NCBI RefSeq assembly: GCF_014083865.1
Contig: NZ_JACEFA010000010.1
Span: 33,475-97,474 of the forward strand
DNA length: 64,000 nucleotides
Direction: 5' to 3'
From: Paraliobacillus salinarum
Lineage (GTDB): Bacteria; Bacillota; Bacilli; Bacillales; Amphibacillaceae
The translations under genes were made by a program, and so were the position numbers. This document shows positions 16,526 through 25,887 of the stretch, piece by piece (the stretch's first letter is position 1; the number at the start of each line of letters is the position of its first letter). The notes below the pieces were generated by a model. The model searched no databases. It saw nothing but the letters and a program-made list of their open reading frames with translations, and was not told the DNA's origin.

Positions 16526-18028
16526 TCAAGTTACTTTTGCAACGCCGTTCTTGCCTAAACGCTTTGCTTCGTACAAAGAACGATCTGCTCGATCAAATAT
16601 TCCACACATACTTTCTCGATTATCTCGATGCCAATATGCAATTCCTACTGAAACCGTAATTAACGGATCGGTTTGTTCCTCAATTTGAATGACAAGTTGT
16701 GATGCAACACGCATTCCATCTTCAATATTTACTTCAGGAAGATATACAGCCAACTCTTCTCCTCCCCACCTTGCCGCAAAACCTATATCCATAATGTTCT
16801 TTTGAATGATATTGGCTACCTGAATAATTAATGAGTCGCCTACCTCATGTCCATACGTATCATTCACTTTTTTAAAGTCATCTATATCAAGTAATAAAAA
16901 AACTCCTTGCTTACCTGATTGTAGATGCGCTTCACATTTTTCATCTAAATATCTTCTGGAATACAATTTCGTAAGATAATCTGTTATTACCGATAGCTCC
17001 AACTGCTCTCGCAAACTAGAATTTGCAAATGCTAATGTCGAATGATGAACGATAGATTGAATAAGTTTGAAGTCATTAAACGAGAAAAAGTTAGGTTGAT
17101 GATGTGTCAGGATAATAACTCCATTTATATGTTCAGATTGTATCATAGGTATAATCATGATAGATCGAAGCTCGACCGTACATTCAGGATATTTTTTTGA
17201 AAAATCACCTAAAAAAATTGCTTCCTTTTCAGATTGAATCTCTGGGAATATTTTATTTTCAAACCATTTGAGTGAAGTGTTCAAGAAGTATGGAGAAGAC
17301 TCCCGTAACAAATTAAAGTTCTCTTCTTCATCGAACAAAATAAAAGCAACATCTTCCACTTGAAATGATTTAATCAACTGCTCTTTTAAATAATTCGCAG
17401 TATCTGATAACCTTAAACTTGCATTTAACTGATGTGTAATATCATTAATTAACTGCAAATCTAATATAAGTTGTGTAGATTGTTGGTATAATTGAGCATT
17501 TTCTAACGCATTTCCTGCTGTATCCGCTAAAAAGCGAATAAAATCTATCGTATCTGACGAGAATTCAATGATTTTATCCACTTCTATTTGGAGCACACCA
17601 TAAATCCCTTGCTTTCCACGTAATGGGGCATACAACCTTGTTCTATTTTTTAAACTGTTTTGATCAATTTTTATTTCTCCAGTTGAAAAAGATTGGACGC
17701 TCAGTTTATGAGCAAATTCTTCATTATAGATTAATTCTTTTGCAGGTAACTCATCATTGTTGATGTTTGTAGATAAAAATAATTGACAAGCAAAATTAGG
17801 ATACGTAGATTGGATTGTATTAAGTATTTCAGATAACACATCGCTTGGATTCATTGTTGAATATATTTTTTTAGTAACATGGTACATTAACTCATACTTA
17901 TTTTTATGTTCAAATGATTTAACTGGATCTTTCTTATTATATAGATCATGCTCTCTCGGTGTTGTGGATAACGCATTATCGGAAAATGAAGTTGTTACCG
18001 CAATATTTTCTTGTTTTTCGTACCCCAT
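16526..18028 (-). CDS. dgcP: GAF-GGDEF diguanylate cyclase (DgcP/YtrP-like)
   Basis: 500 residues from the ATG at 18028, 6 bases after GGTGGAG. Two GAF-like regions (about 45-170 and 190-325) precede a GGDEF domain (about 335-500) with TDYLTKLYSRRYLDE, LLLDIDDFKKVNDTYGH and the active-site GGEEL. It makes cyclic-di-GMP from GTP. No membrane helices are present, so it is cytosolic and presumably tuned by its GAF domains. Position between ytsP and rpsD matches B. subtilis ytrP, renamed dgcP. Confidence 0.9.
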   Translation of the reverse strand: MGYEKQENIAVTTSFSDNALSTTPREHDLYNKKDPVKSFEHKNKYELMYHVTKKIYSTMNPSDVLSEILNTIQSTYPNFACQLFLSTNINNDELPAKELIYNEEFAHKLSVQSFSTGEIKIDQNSLKNRTRLYAPLRGKQGIYGVLQIEVDKIIEFSSDTIDFIRFLADTAGNALENAQLYQQSTQLILDLQLINDITHQLNASLRLSDTANYLKEQLIKSFQVEDVAFILFDEEENFNLLRESSPYFLNTSLKWFENKIFPEIQSEKEAIFLGDFSKKYPECTVELRSIMIIPMIQSEHINGVIILTHHQPNFFSFNDFKLIQSIVHHSTLAFANSSLREQLELSVITDYLTKLYSRRYLDEKCEAHLQSGKQGVFLLLDIDDFKKVNDTYGHEVGDSLIIQVANIIQKNIMDIGFAARWGGEELAVYLPEVNIEDGMRVASQLVIQIEEQTDPLITVSVGIAYWHRDNRESMCGIFDRADRSLYEAKRLGKNGVAKVT

Positions 18029-18082
18029 CCGTATCTCCACCTAGCATTATTATTTAGACTTCTAAAACTTTTTCCTCTATAT

Positions 18083-18103
18083 ATGGTAATTATATTATAC
18101 CAT
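18083..18103. promoter_or_regulatory. Palindrome over the -10 region of the cyclase promoter
   Basis: ATGGTA at 18083-18088 mirrors TACCAT at 18098-18103. It overlaps a minus-strand TATAAT (18094-18099) about 55 bases upstream of the cyclase start. It could be an operator; the regulator is unknown. Confidence 0.3.
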
Positions 18104-18181
18104 ACAATATTTGAATTTTTGTTATTACACTACCAAATTGTAGTTCTTTTTTCACACTAAATTACTTTATCCTCTTAACTA

Positions 18182-18210
18182 TTGACTTAAGTACTAAAAA
18201 AACATATAAT
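18182..18210 (+). promoter_or_regulatory. Sigma-A promoter of rpsD
   Basis: TTGACT (18182-18187), a 17-base spacer and TATAAT (18205-18210). The predicted start is near 18217, giving a leader of about 185 nt. Confidence 0.8.
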
Positions 18211-18216
18211 ATACTT

Positions 18217-18400
18217 TGTGTAAAAAAGGTAGCCTATGTGAACCACCGGCTGACCATTCTGTTCCTTATATTAAGAAATATAAGGTGTATCGTGTAACTC
18301 TCTGCTGCTGGAGCGATGGTACATGAAAACAAAATGGCTGACGATCATGGAACGCACTGTCTTATTTTATGCAAATCTATTATATAAAGGAGAAGATGTA
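18217..18400 (+). promoter_or_regulatory. Structured rpsD leader, probable S4 autoregulatory site
   Basis: The leader is long for a single-gene mRNA, and is more GC-rich than its flanks. It contains complementary segments such as TTCCTTATATT with AATATAAGG (18262-18286). B. subtilis rpsD is known to be autoregulated by S4 binding to its leader. I infer the same here from length and structure, not from a motif match. Confidence 0.6.
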
Positions 18401-18402
18401 CA

Positions 18403-19005
18403 ATGGCTCGCTATACAGGTCCTGTATGGAAAAAGTCTCGTCGTCTCGGAATTTCATTAACTGGTACTGGTAAGGAGTTAGACAAACGCCCTTACGCACC
18501 TGGACAACATGGTCCAAACCAACGTAAAAAGCTTTCAGAATATGGTCTACAAATGCAAGAGAAGCAAAAACTTCGCTTCATGTATGGTGTTAACGAACGC
18601 CAATTCCGTAACCTATTTGATAAAGCTGGTAAAATGAAAGGTATTCATGGTGAAACATTCATGATTCTATTAGAATCTCGTTTAGATAACCTTGTATACC
18701 GTCTAGGTCTTGCGCGTACGCGTAGACAAGCTCGTCAATTGGTAAACCACGGACATATCACTGTAGACGGAGGTCGTGTTGACATTCCTTCTTACAGCGT
18801 AAAACCTGGTCAAGTAATTGGTTTGCGTGAAAAATCAGCAAATCTTAACATTGTGAAAGAAGCGGTTGAAGCTAACCCATTCGTTCCAGAATATGTTTCA
18901 TTTGACGAAGAAAAACTTGAAGGTACATTCACTCGCTTACCAGAGCGTTCTGAACTACCTGCTGAAATCAACGAAGCACTTATCGTTGAATTCTACTCTC
19001 GTTAA
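18403..19005 (+). CDS. rpsD: 30S ribosomal protein S4
   Basis: 200 residues, the usual length. [19 protein letters not shown] and the S4 RNA-binding domain (about 90-155, [30 protein letters not shown]) are diagnostic. S4 nucleates 30S assembly on 16S rRNA. AAAGGAG precedes the ATG. It is monocistronic with its own promoter, leader and terminator, as in B. subtilis. Confidence 0.99.
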   Translation: MARYTGPVWKKSRRLGISLTGTGKELDKRPYAPGQHGPNQRKKLSEYGLQMQEKQKLRFMYGVNERQFRNLFDKAGKMKGIHGETFMILLESRLDNLVYRLGLARTRRQARQLVNHGHITVDGGRVDIPSYSVKPGQVIGLREKSANLNIVKEAVEANPFVPEYVSFDEEKLEGTFTRLPERSELPAEINEALIVEFYSR

Positions 19006-19030
19006 TCGGGATAGACTAATCAAGAAATCC

Positions 19031-19077
19031 AAAAAGGTCTTAAAACATTTTTATATCAATGTTTTAAGACCTTTTTT
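19031..19077 (+). terminator. Terminator of rpsD
   Basis: AAAAAGGTCTTAAAACAT pairs perfectly with its inverted copy around a short AT loop and ends in T6. Confidence 0.92.
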
Positions 19078-19144
19078 GTTGTTTTGAAATAGAACAGATA
19101 CCTCAAAAACTAAATTCAAGTCAATAATATAGTCATAAATTATA

Positions 19145-19215
19145 TATGATAAAGGAAAACTAAATAGATTCGCTTAACAATATGGATGACCAAATCCATT
19201 TAGTTTTCTATCATA
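19145..19215. repeat. Long imperfect inverted repeat
   Basis: The left arm (19145-19170, TATGATA then GAAAACTAAAT and GATT) and the right arm (19193-19215) pair over about 22 bases with one 3-base bulge and one mismatch, around a 22-base loop. It lies after the 3' end of the LacI-type gene and may be its terminator, although no T run follows. It could also be a MITE remnant. Confidence 0.6.
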
Positions 19216-19252
19216 CTTATACGCTTTAGCCCAGACTTATTTCACTCTAATC

Positions 19253-20284
19253 TTATAACATAATCTCTTCATGACTTAATTCACGAACACTATCATGTTT
19301 AATTAATTTAGTTGTCAAACAAATTTCTTCGTATGGTTTCTCAGGTTCTTTTATTCTTGAGATTAATAAACTAAATCCGTGCTGTGCTAAATCTGTTACG
19401 CTTTTCCTAATTGATGTTAATTGCAAACCAATTAAACAAGAGTTTATTGTCTCATCATAGCTGACCACAGAGATATCTTCTGGTACTTTTTTATTTAGTT
19501 GATTTAATAATTTTAAGAAACCTAGTGTCATCATATCATTTATGATAAACACTGCCGTTACGTCCGTATCCAAAAGCTTTCTTCCAGCTTGATAGCCACA
19601 TTCTTCTTGATAATACCCTTCAACAATATAATCAGGCGATATCTCATAATTATGCTCATTCATTGCTTTCATATAACCATTCAACCTAAGATTTACGTTA
19701 GTTGAATTAGAAAAATTAGCAATAAACCCAATCTTTTTATGCCCCATCTCAATTAAATGTTTTACTGCTTGATAAGCCCCTTGTTCATTAGCAAAAGTAA
19801 TTTTATCACAATGATATTTTAAAAAAGAACGCTCTAACATAACATAAGGAATAGGTAGTTGCTCTAATTTTTCAATAAGTTTTGTATTATCTTGATAAGC
19901 TTCAAAACTAGGAATGATAAATATACCGTCTACTGACCGAGTTAGTAAAAAATGTAATAATTTCAAATCTTGTTCGTATTTATTATTTGTATTTGAGACT
20001 ATTAATGTATATCCTTCTTTTCTACAAGCCTGTTCTAATTTTTTAGCCAATGAAGAATAAAATGGATTCCCTATATCAGGTAAAATCAAACCTAACATTC
20101 TTGTTTCTTTTTTAACCAAACCTCTTGCTAGTTGATTCGCCGTATAGTTATGTTCTCGTGCTATGTGTTTAATTAACTGCTTCTTTTTCGGTGAGATTCT
20201 ATTAGGCCTATTGTTTAGGACTAATGATACTGTGGTAACAGAGACATTTGCCTTTTCCGCGATGTCTTTCAATGTAATTTTCAT
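19253..20284 (-). CDS. LacI/GalR family transcriptional regulator
   Basis: 343 residues from the ATG at 20284, 9 bases after AGGTAGG. The N-terminal helix-turn-helix LKDIAEKANVSVTTVSLVLNN is followed by the hinge helix region and a periplasmic-binding-like effector domain (about 60-335, LGLILPDIGNPFYSSL). The binding ligand is unknown. Position next to the SDR dehydrogenase and the PTS operon suggests it controls them. It is distinct from ccpA, which lies at 37736. Confidence 0.9.
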   Translation of the reverse strand: MKITLKDIAEKANVSVTTVSLVLNNRPNRISPKKKQLIKHIAREHNYTANQLARGLVKKETRMLGLILPDIGNPFYSSLAKKLEQACRKEGYTLIVSNTNNKYEQDLKLLHFLLTRSVDGIFIIPSFEAYQDNTKLIEKLEQLPIPYVMLERSFLKYHCDKITFANEQGAYQAVKHLIEMGHKKIGFIANFSNSTNVNLRLNGYMKAMNEHNYEISPDYIVEGYYQEECGYQAGRKLLDTDVTAVFIINDMMTLGFLKLLNQLNKKVPEDISVVSYDETINSCLIGLQLTSIRKSVTDLAQHGFSLLISRIKEPEKPYEEICLTTKLIKHDSVRELSHEEIML

Positions 20285-20539
20285 AATCATAAGCCTACCT
20301 TCAGAAAAATAGTAAAGTAGCATACTCCCAATAGTAATTATTTCACAAATACCAAAAAATATAAAGTGATTTGACTAACAATTAGTGATTTAATTACTTT
20401 TAAACTATTATTTAATTAATTGCATTTATGTATGCTGTCTAAAAACCATTGTTTAAACATTACAGAATCTAATTGAATACATACTTTAGTATTATTCGGT
20501 TAACTAATCATTGGACGATATTATATTATAACAATTTAT
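20285..20539. other. Intergenic region between the LacI-type gene and the SDR gene terminator
   Basis: About 255 AT-rich bases with no plausible gene. It must carry the promoter of the LacI-type gene. I see no convincing operator palindrome. Confidence 0.4.
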
Positions 20540-20580
20540 AAAAAGAAGATGATGCATTATAAAACAAACATCATCTTCTT
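20540..20580 (-). terminator. Terminator of the SDR dehydrogenase gene
   Basis: AAGAAGATGATG pairs perfectly with CATCATCTTCTT, followed on the minus strand by TTTTATAAATTG. Confidence 0.8.
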
Positions 20581-20608
20581 TACTCTTAATATATAAAACT
20601 ATTAAAAT

Positions 20609-21367
20609 TTAATAAGCACTCCAGCCATTATCAGCGGCCAACACGACACCATTAATTGAAGAAGATTCATCACTTGCTAAGAATACAGCGATATTTGAGA
20701 TATCTTCTACTGATAACGCACCACCCATTAAACTCACACCTCTGACAGCAAGGTCCATTCCTTCTTTATCAACATTTGCAAAAGAGCTTGTTAAGTTTGT
20801 TTTTACTTGAGAAGGTGCAATTGCGTTTGCTCGAACACCTTGTTGTCCATAATGAGAAGCAACGTTTTTCGTCATACCAGCAACAGCGTGTTTAGCTGCT
20901 GTATAAGTCAAACCTGCTCTACCACCAGTTAGTGCAGCTAATGAAGCCATATTAACAATCGTCCCTCCACCTTGTGCAACAAAAGTAGGTATAATTTTTC
21001 TCATTGTGCGCATAACACCGCCAACGTTTATATCCATTACTCGATTCCAAACTGCATCTTCTACATTCGCAGCTGCTTGTATATTATCTAAGACACCTGC
21101 ATTGTTCACCAGCACATCTACCTTACCAAATTTCTCCACTGTTTCATCTACCATTTTCTGTACATCTTCTTCTTTAGCCACGTTAACATTGATACCGATT
21201 ACATCTGCATTAGCTGCTTTTAACTCTTCTACAGTTTTTTCTAGCGCTTCTTGATCAAAATCAGCAATCACAATTTTAGCACCTTCGTTAGCAAAACGTG
21301 TTGCAATTGCTTTTCCAATTCCATTACCACTACCAGTAACAATAGCTACTTTTTCATTTAAACGCAT
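20609..21367 (-). CDS. Short-chain dehydrogenase/reductase
   Basis: 252 residues, a classical SDR. The NAD(P)-binding motif TGSGNGIG (11-18), NNAG, the catalytic Ser in VNMASLAAL and YxxxK in YTAAKHA are all present. The acidic residue at the end of beta-2 (VIADFD) favours NAD over NADP. The substrate is unknown. AGGAGG lies 7 bases before ATG and it has its own terminator. It lies between the PTS operon and the LacI-type regulator, so it may oxidise or reduce the imported sugar or polyol; that is inference. Confidence 0.9.
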   Translation of the reverse strand: MRLNEKVAIVTGSGNGIGKAIATRFANEGAKIVIADFDQEALEKTVEELKAANADVIGINVNVAKEEDVQKMVDETVEKFGKVDVLVNNAGVLDNIQAAANVEDAVWNRVMDINVGGVMRTMRKIIPTFVAQGGGTIVNMASLAALTGGRAGLTYTAAKHAVAGMTKNVASHYGQQGVRANAIAPSQVKTNLTSSFANVDKEGMDLAVRGVSLMGGALSVEDISNIAVFLASDESSSINGVVLAADNGWSAY

Positions 21368-21510
21368 AATAAAAACCTCCTAAAATGATATGTAATCTCT
21401 CACTTTCTATTTTAATATTATTAGAAGACTAAAGCAACGAATAAACCTATATCTATTAATTTATAAAACCTTAAGTCTCTTAAATAGATTATCTATACGT
21501 AATACCACAT

Positions 21511-21553
21511 AAAAAATCGACAAAACACGAAATAAATTCGTACTTTGCCGATT
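21511..21553 (-). terminator. Terminator of the PTS operon
   Basis: On the minus strand AATCGGCAAAGTACGAA pairs with TTCGTGTTTTGTCGATT (one mismatch, wobble pairs), then a T6 run. Confidence 0.8.
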
Positions 21554-21561
21554 AATATATT

Positions 21562-21873
21562 TTATTTCTTATGCAATGCAATAATTTCTTTTGCTAAGTC
21601 TGTGAAAGTCATGCTTGTCATTAAGTGATCCTGTGCATGAACCATAAGCAACGATACTTCAGTTTTTTCACCTTGCGCTTCTTTTGTTAAGAGATCTGTT
21701 TGAGCATGATGCGCTTCAACAAAATCAGCTTCTGCTTTTTTAATATTATCATCTGCTATTTTAAACTCTCCAGCTTTAGCAGCCTTGATTGCTTCCATTG
21801 CATTACTTTTAGCATTACCACTGTGCATGATTATTCCCATAATCGTTTGCATGATTGCTTCATTTTCCATCAT
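21562..21873 (-). CDS. PTS EIIA, lactose/cellobiose family
   Basis: About 103 residues, three-helix bundle family. The motif VHAQDHLMT carries the phosphorylated His of the family, and the lengths fit. The start is ambiguous: ATG 21873 and ATG 21870 are 5 and 8 bases after AAGGG, and an upstream GTG overlaps the site. It receives phosphate from HPr and passes it to the EIIB next door. It is the last gene of the operon, 8-12 bases after the EIIB stop. Confidence 0.93.
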   Translation of the reverse strand: MMENEAIMQTIMGIIMHSGNAKSNAMEAIKAAKAGEFKIADDNIKKAEADFVEAHHAQTDLLTKEAQGEKTEVSLLMVHAQDHLMTSMTFTDLAKEIIALHKK

Positions 21874-21881
21874 TAACACCC

Positions 21882-22199
21882 TTATTTCATTAAAGTTTCT
21901 GCAAGATTTAATACATTCTCACCATTCATCATTCCATAATCAGCCATAGGGATAACATCTACTGGAATACTCAATTTTTCAGTTTTTGTTTTAAATTCAT
22001 CTAGCATAAAGCGAACTTGAGGCCCTAACAAAATAACATCTACTTGCTTTTCTGCTAGATAACTATCTGCTTCTGAAGCTGACAATGCAAATATAATGTG
22101 ATCACGGTCTGTCTCTTCAGAAAAGTTTTTCATCTTATTTACTAAAAGACTTGTACTCATTCCAGCTGCACACACTAACATAATATTTTTATTTTTCAT
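21882..22199 (-). CDS. PTS EIIB, lactose/cellobiose family
   Basis: 105 residues. The phosphocysteine loop VCAAGMSTSLL contains Cys10. The Rossmann-like alpha/beta pattern and the DVILLGPQVRFM strand fit the family. GAGGTG lies 6 bases before ATG. It transfers phosphate from EIIA to the sugar in EIIC. Confidence 0.94.
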   Translation of the reverse strand: MKNKNIMLVCAAGMSTSLLVNKMKNFSEETDRDHIIFALSASEADSYLAEKQVDVILLGPQVRFMLDEFKTKTEKLSIPVDVIPMADYGMMNGENVLNLAETLMK

Positions 22200-22210
22200 T
22201 TTTTCACCTC

Positions 22211-23110
22211 TTATCTATTGATTGATCGTGCTACTCGAGATACGGCGTGACGCATTCCACGTAGCGCCTTACTCATTGCAAAAATATTTTCTACTGGAGC
22301 AACACCACCATAACCGGCATCTCCTATATGTTGCATATCTACACCACAAATCTTGTTCTGAATGGCTATTTGTTTGATTGTATCTTCATCAGAACTCTCC
22401 TGACTTGTTCCGATTGCAGTCATAACTAATCCACCATGCTGATGCACTGTTCCTACAATTTCCGTTAATAATTCCGCATTAAATCCTGGCACAGTTCCAA
22501 CCGCTGGAACTAAAATAATATCTGCACCATTGTCTAGAAATCTTTTCACTTGATCAGAAGTTACAACAGGTTCGTTCACTCCTGCACCATGCATTTTACC
22601 AGCAATAATTAATCCAGAGAAGTTCTCCTTTGCTAACTTAATTGCAGATTCAATTTCTTTATTACTAACACCTGTTCCAGGGTTGCCTGTTAAGCAAACA
22701 AAATCCATTCCTAAAGTATCGATATGTTGAAGCGTTTTTAAAGATGCTTGTCGTCCTTCTGCGATAGATAATGTATCTTCGTTCATTTCTGCTGCTGTGT
22801 CAACCGGCTCTAAATTAACTCCAATTGGACTGCCTGTTAATCGATGTAATTCTTGAACAAAAGATGTTGGCGTATGATCTAATCCAAAGATTTCTGGATG
22901 GATTACATCGACACCATTTAATAAGATAAGATCTGCTCCGAATGCTTTTGCGATTTCTGCATTTGTAATATCACCTATAAATGATTCTCTAGGCGCTACA
23001 TTTTCAGAAACTACTACTCGCCCCTCACTTGCTTTAATACTCAACTTTAATTCTTCTTTAGACATCGATAAAATTTCTGATGCATTTGCACTTATAAGTC
23101 GCTTTACCAT
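22211..23110 (-). CDS. TIM-barrel protein of PTS operons (DUF7916-like), function unknown
   Basis: 299 residues. The alternating strand/helix pattern and phosphate-gripping loops (ILLNGVDVIHP, FVCLTGNPGTGVSN, IIAGKMHGAG, IILVPAVGTVPG, VMTAIGTSQESSDE, HIGDAGYGG) indicate a TIM barrel. Databases often mislabel such proteins as HAD-like hydrolase or PEP phosphonomutase; I recall the name DUF7916 for this family but could not check. GGGGAG lies 7 bases before ATG. It sits between EIIC and EIIB, so it likely acts on the imported phosphosugar or derivative. No glycosidase gene is present in the operon. Confidence 0.75.
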   Translation of the reverse strand: MVKRLISANASEILSMSKEELKLSIKASEGRVVVSENVAPRESFIGDITNAEIAKAFGADLILLNGVDVIHPEIFGLDHTPTSFVQELHRLTGSPIGVNLEPVDTAAEMNEDTLSIAEGRQASLKTLQHIDTLGMDFVCLTGNPGTGVSNKEIESAIKLAKENFSGLIIAGKMHGAGVNEPVVTSDQVKRFLDNGADIILVPAVGTVPGFNAELLTEIVGTVHQHGGLVMTAIGTSQESSDEDTIKQIAIQNKICGVDMQHIGDAGYGGVAPVENIFAMSKALRGMRHAVSRVARSINR

Positions 23111-23142
23111 GATGTTCTCCCCTCTTATTCCTAAAAATTATA

Positions 23143-24426
23143 TTATTTTTTATCTAATGATTCTTGCGCTTTAAATCTTTTTTCAACAGCTAAAACAAAT
23201 GGTAAGTATAATAAAATATCAATAGCGATTAATACGATCTGTAATACAGATGCACTGATACTTCCTGTCGCTAAAACACCACTAAGAATTGGAGGCATCG
23301 TCCATGATGGTGCTGTATACGTAAGTGGTACTAATCCTGAAAGCATTGCAAAATATCCGATAATTAAGTTTGCAATAGGTGCTAAAATAAAAGGTATGAT
23401 TAGCAGTACATTTAAGACAACAGGAACACCAAACATGGTCGGTTCATTAATATTAAACAAGCCCGGCACAACAGTGATTGGGGCCAATACTTTTGATTGG
23501 CGACTGGCGTGTTTCTTCTTTGCTAGATAACCTAAAGCAATTACTAGACCGATTGTAGCTCCGCCACCACCGATATATACGAAGTTATCCATAAAAGCTG
23601 TTGTGAAAATATGTTGTAATTCTTCACTTGCTTGATATGCAGCTCTGTTTTCATCAAGATTTGACAACCATAAGGGTTGCATCACTGAGTTTACAATATT
23701 TCCACCGTGAATTCCTACAAACCAAAATAAACTATTTAAAGCTACAAGAATTGATACACCAAACACATTATTACCCAACAGACCTAATGGTTTGCCTAAA
23801 ATTACTTGAGCTAAATCATGAATATGTGGCAATGTAAATGTATCAAGTATGCCATAAACAAATAACCAAAATACGATAATTACTGCTCCAGGTATGATTG
23901 CACTAAAACTTTTTGATACTGCAGGTGGTACACTATCTGGCATTTTAATTTGAACGTTATGATTAATAAACCATTGATAAATATATCCATTTGTAAGACC
24001 TAGAATAATTGCAACAAATAAACCACGTGCCGCCATGTATGTTGTTGGCATTCCTGCTCCAGCTTCTGATGCAACAAACGGAGTTACAGTAATAAAAGCG
24101 GCTAATGATACAATACCAGATGCTACCCCATCCACTTTATATTGCTTGGTTAAACTATAGGCTATTGCAAAACTTGCAATTAAACCAATTAGACCAAAAC
24201 TACTGTCTACACCTTTCCAAAGATACCCTGCGACTCCTATATCTCCAAGGAAAGCTTCCCAACCTGGGACAGGAAAGCTCGCAATTACCATTAGTATAGA
24301 ACCAATAATAATTAATGGCATTGCCATTGTAATCCCATCTCGAATGGCAATTAGAAACTTATTATTACCAATCTTACTAGCAAAGGGCATTAACTTTTCT
24401 TGCAATAACTGATTTACATTTTTCAC
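23143..24426 (-). CDS. PTS EIIC, cellobiose-type permease
   Basis: 427 residues with about ten membrane helices. Typical CelB-family stretches include DGITMAMPLIIIGS, the hydrophilic loop with WFVGIHGGNIVNSVMQP and the NINEPTMFGVPVVLN motif. GTG start 6 bases after GGGGAGG. It is the first gene of the operon EIIC - TIM barrel - EIIB - EIIA. It imports and phosphorylates an unknown sugar together with the EIIA and EIIB below. Confidence 0.95.
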   Translation of the reverse strand: MKNVNQLLQEKLMPFASKIGNNKFLIAIRDGITMAMPLIIIGSILMVIASFPVPGWEAFLGDIGVAGYLWKGVDSSFGLIGLIASFAIAYSLTKQYKVDGVASGIVSLAAFITVTPFVASEAGAGMPTTYMAARGLFVAIILGLTNGYIYQWFINHNVQIKMPDSVPPAVSKSFSAIIPGAVIIVFWLFVYGILDTFTLPHIHDLAQVILGKPLGLLGNNVFGVSILVALNSLFWFVGIHGGNIVNSVMQPLWLSNLDENRAAYQASEELQHIFTTAFMDNFVYIGGGGATIGLVIALGYLAKKKHASRQSKVLAPITVVPGLFNINEPTMFGVPVVLNVLLIIPFILAPIANLIIGYFAMLSGLVPLTYTAPSWTMPPILSGVLATGSISASVLQIVLIAIDILLYLPFVLAVEKRFKAQESLDKK

Positions 24427-24546
24427 TTGAATCCTCCCCTTCCGCCTTTTGTTTATTTTTTATAAACAAACAAAGGAATTAAGTTGTTATATTAGTATAA
24501 TTAATTATTTTTTATAACTAATTACAGTGTAATTATAAACTAGACC

Positions 24547-24560
24547 TGAAAACGGTGTCA
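24547..24560. promoter_or_regulatory. Cre-like site in the PTS / ROK divergent region
   Basis: TGAAAACGGTGTCA matches the cre consensus except for one G in a W position. It lies between the divergent EIIC and ROK genes and would allow CcpA repression of the sugar operon. Confidence 0.5.
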
Positions 24561-24647
24561 ATCTTTTTTTAATTTAATTAATTAATTATTATTTATTATT
24601 AATGTATGATATGCTTTAGACAGTATACATTTAGGAGGATACAAAAA

Positions 24648-25835
24648 GTGTCTTTAACGAAAAAACAACAACAAATTATTGCAACTATATTAGATAAAAT
24701 ATATGCAGAACGCCCTATTTCACGAATAGATATTGCAAAGCACACCGGGATCACTCCTGCAACAGTTAGTTCTGTTACTGCTGATCTTATTCAAAATAAG
24801 CATATAGAAGAATTAGGAGAAACAAAGGAACAATTAAAAGCGGGGAGAAAAAAAATACTATTAGACATCCCAAAGCGGCAGTATTATTATATCGGTTCTG
24901 AAATCTCTCAATCACGTTTCACATTCGTTTTAACTGATAATACCGGTGAAGTCATTTATAAAAAAAAGATGTCTAATTCTACGACATTATCCACCAATTC
25001 TGTTGAGGATTATATTGATGCATTAAGTTCTTTCATAGAAGAGATCGAGCAAAATGTAGAGGCAATTGGAGTAAGTTTACCTGGTCACTATAATCAAGAG
25101 AACCCTGACTATATTTTGACAAATAATCCATGCTGGAAAACATTTGATTTAAAAAAATTAAAACAATCATTTTCAGTACCGATTTATTTTGAGAATAACG
25201 TAAATGCTATGGCGTTAGCAAAACGACTGTTATCCGATGAAATTCACTCAGACAATTTCATTTATTTCCATGTAGGCCACGGCATGCATTATTCGTATAT
25301 GTTTAAAAAACAATTATATAGTAAAGATAATTTTTTAATTGGAGAAATCGGACATACTATTGTAAATCCAGACGGGGAACTTTGTGAGTGTGGTAAATAT
25401 GGATGTCTACAAACATATGCTAGTGAAACATGGTTAATGAAAAAAGCCAAACTATTACACGAGAAAAGTAGCAGTACATTCCTTCGAGAGTTTACAAATG
25501 ACGCAAATGCATTAACTTTAGATCAACTACTTGATGCATCAGAGCTAGGAGACCGAGCAGTAACAGCACTACTTCATCAAGCAACGAAATATTTAGCTGT
25601 TTCTCTTACTAATTTAAATATGATGATTGATGCTAAAAAAGTATTTGTTCATGGTAAATTATTTAAAAACAAACAACTTATTAATTTACTAAGAGAGCAC
25701 CTCGCAGCAAAGCCTTTACTTCAAGGGTTCGAGCATAAACAAGAGATTTCAATTGAGTCTTACGATTCCTTCAATGGAGCAGTTGGTGGTGTAGCTGTTG
25801 CCTTAACCTATCATTTAATCGCATTTCCTAGTTAA
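24648..25835 (+). CDS. ROK family transcriptional repressor
   Basis: 395 residues from the GTG at 24648, 9 bases after AGGAGG. An N-terminal winged helix (IDIAKHTGITPATVSSVTADLIQN, in short pieces about 15-50) is joined to a ROK sugar-kinase-like domain with the zinc motif ECGKYGC preceded by LCE. Such NagC/XylR-type proteins repress adjacent sugar genes and release DNA on binding sugar. It is divergent from the PTS operon and is its most likely local regulator. Confidence 0.92.
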   Translation: MSLTKKQQQIIATILDKIYAERPISRIDIAKHTGITPATVSSVTADLIQNKHIEELGETKEQLKAGRKKILLDIPKRQYYYIGSEISQSRFTFVLTDNTGEVIYKKKMSNSTTLSTNSVEDYIDALSSFIEEIEQNVEAIGVSLPGHYNQENPDYILTNNPCWKTFDLKKLKQSFSVPIYFENNVNAMALAKRLLSDEIHSDNFIYFHVGHGMHYSYMFKKQLYSKDNFLIGEIGHTIVNPDGELCECGKYGCLQTYASETWLMKKAKLLHEKSSSTFLREFTNDANALTLDQLLDASELGDRAVTALLHQATKYLAVSLTNLNMMIDAKKVFVHGKLFKNKQLINLLREHLAAKPLLQGFEHKQEISIESYDSFNGAVGGVAVALTYHLIAFPS

Positions 25836-25839
25836 AGCA

Positions 25840-25881
25840 AAAAGACATTAATGAGATAGACTCACTAATGTCTTTTTTTTA
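25840..25881. terminator. Bidirectional terminator between the ROK gene and ahpF
   Basis: AAAGACATTA and CTAATGTCTTT pair with an inner TGAG/CTCA stem, followed by T8 on the plus strand and TCTTTTT on the minus strand. Confidence 0.85.
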
Positions 25882-25887
25882 CATTAT

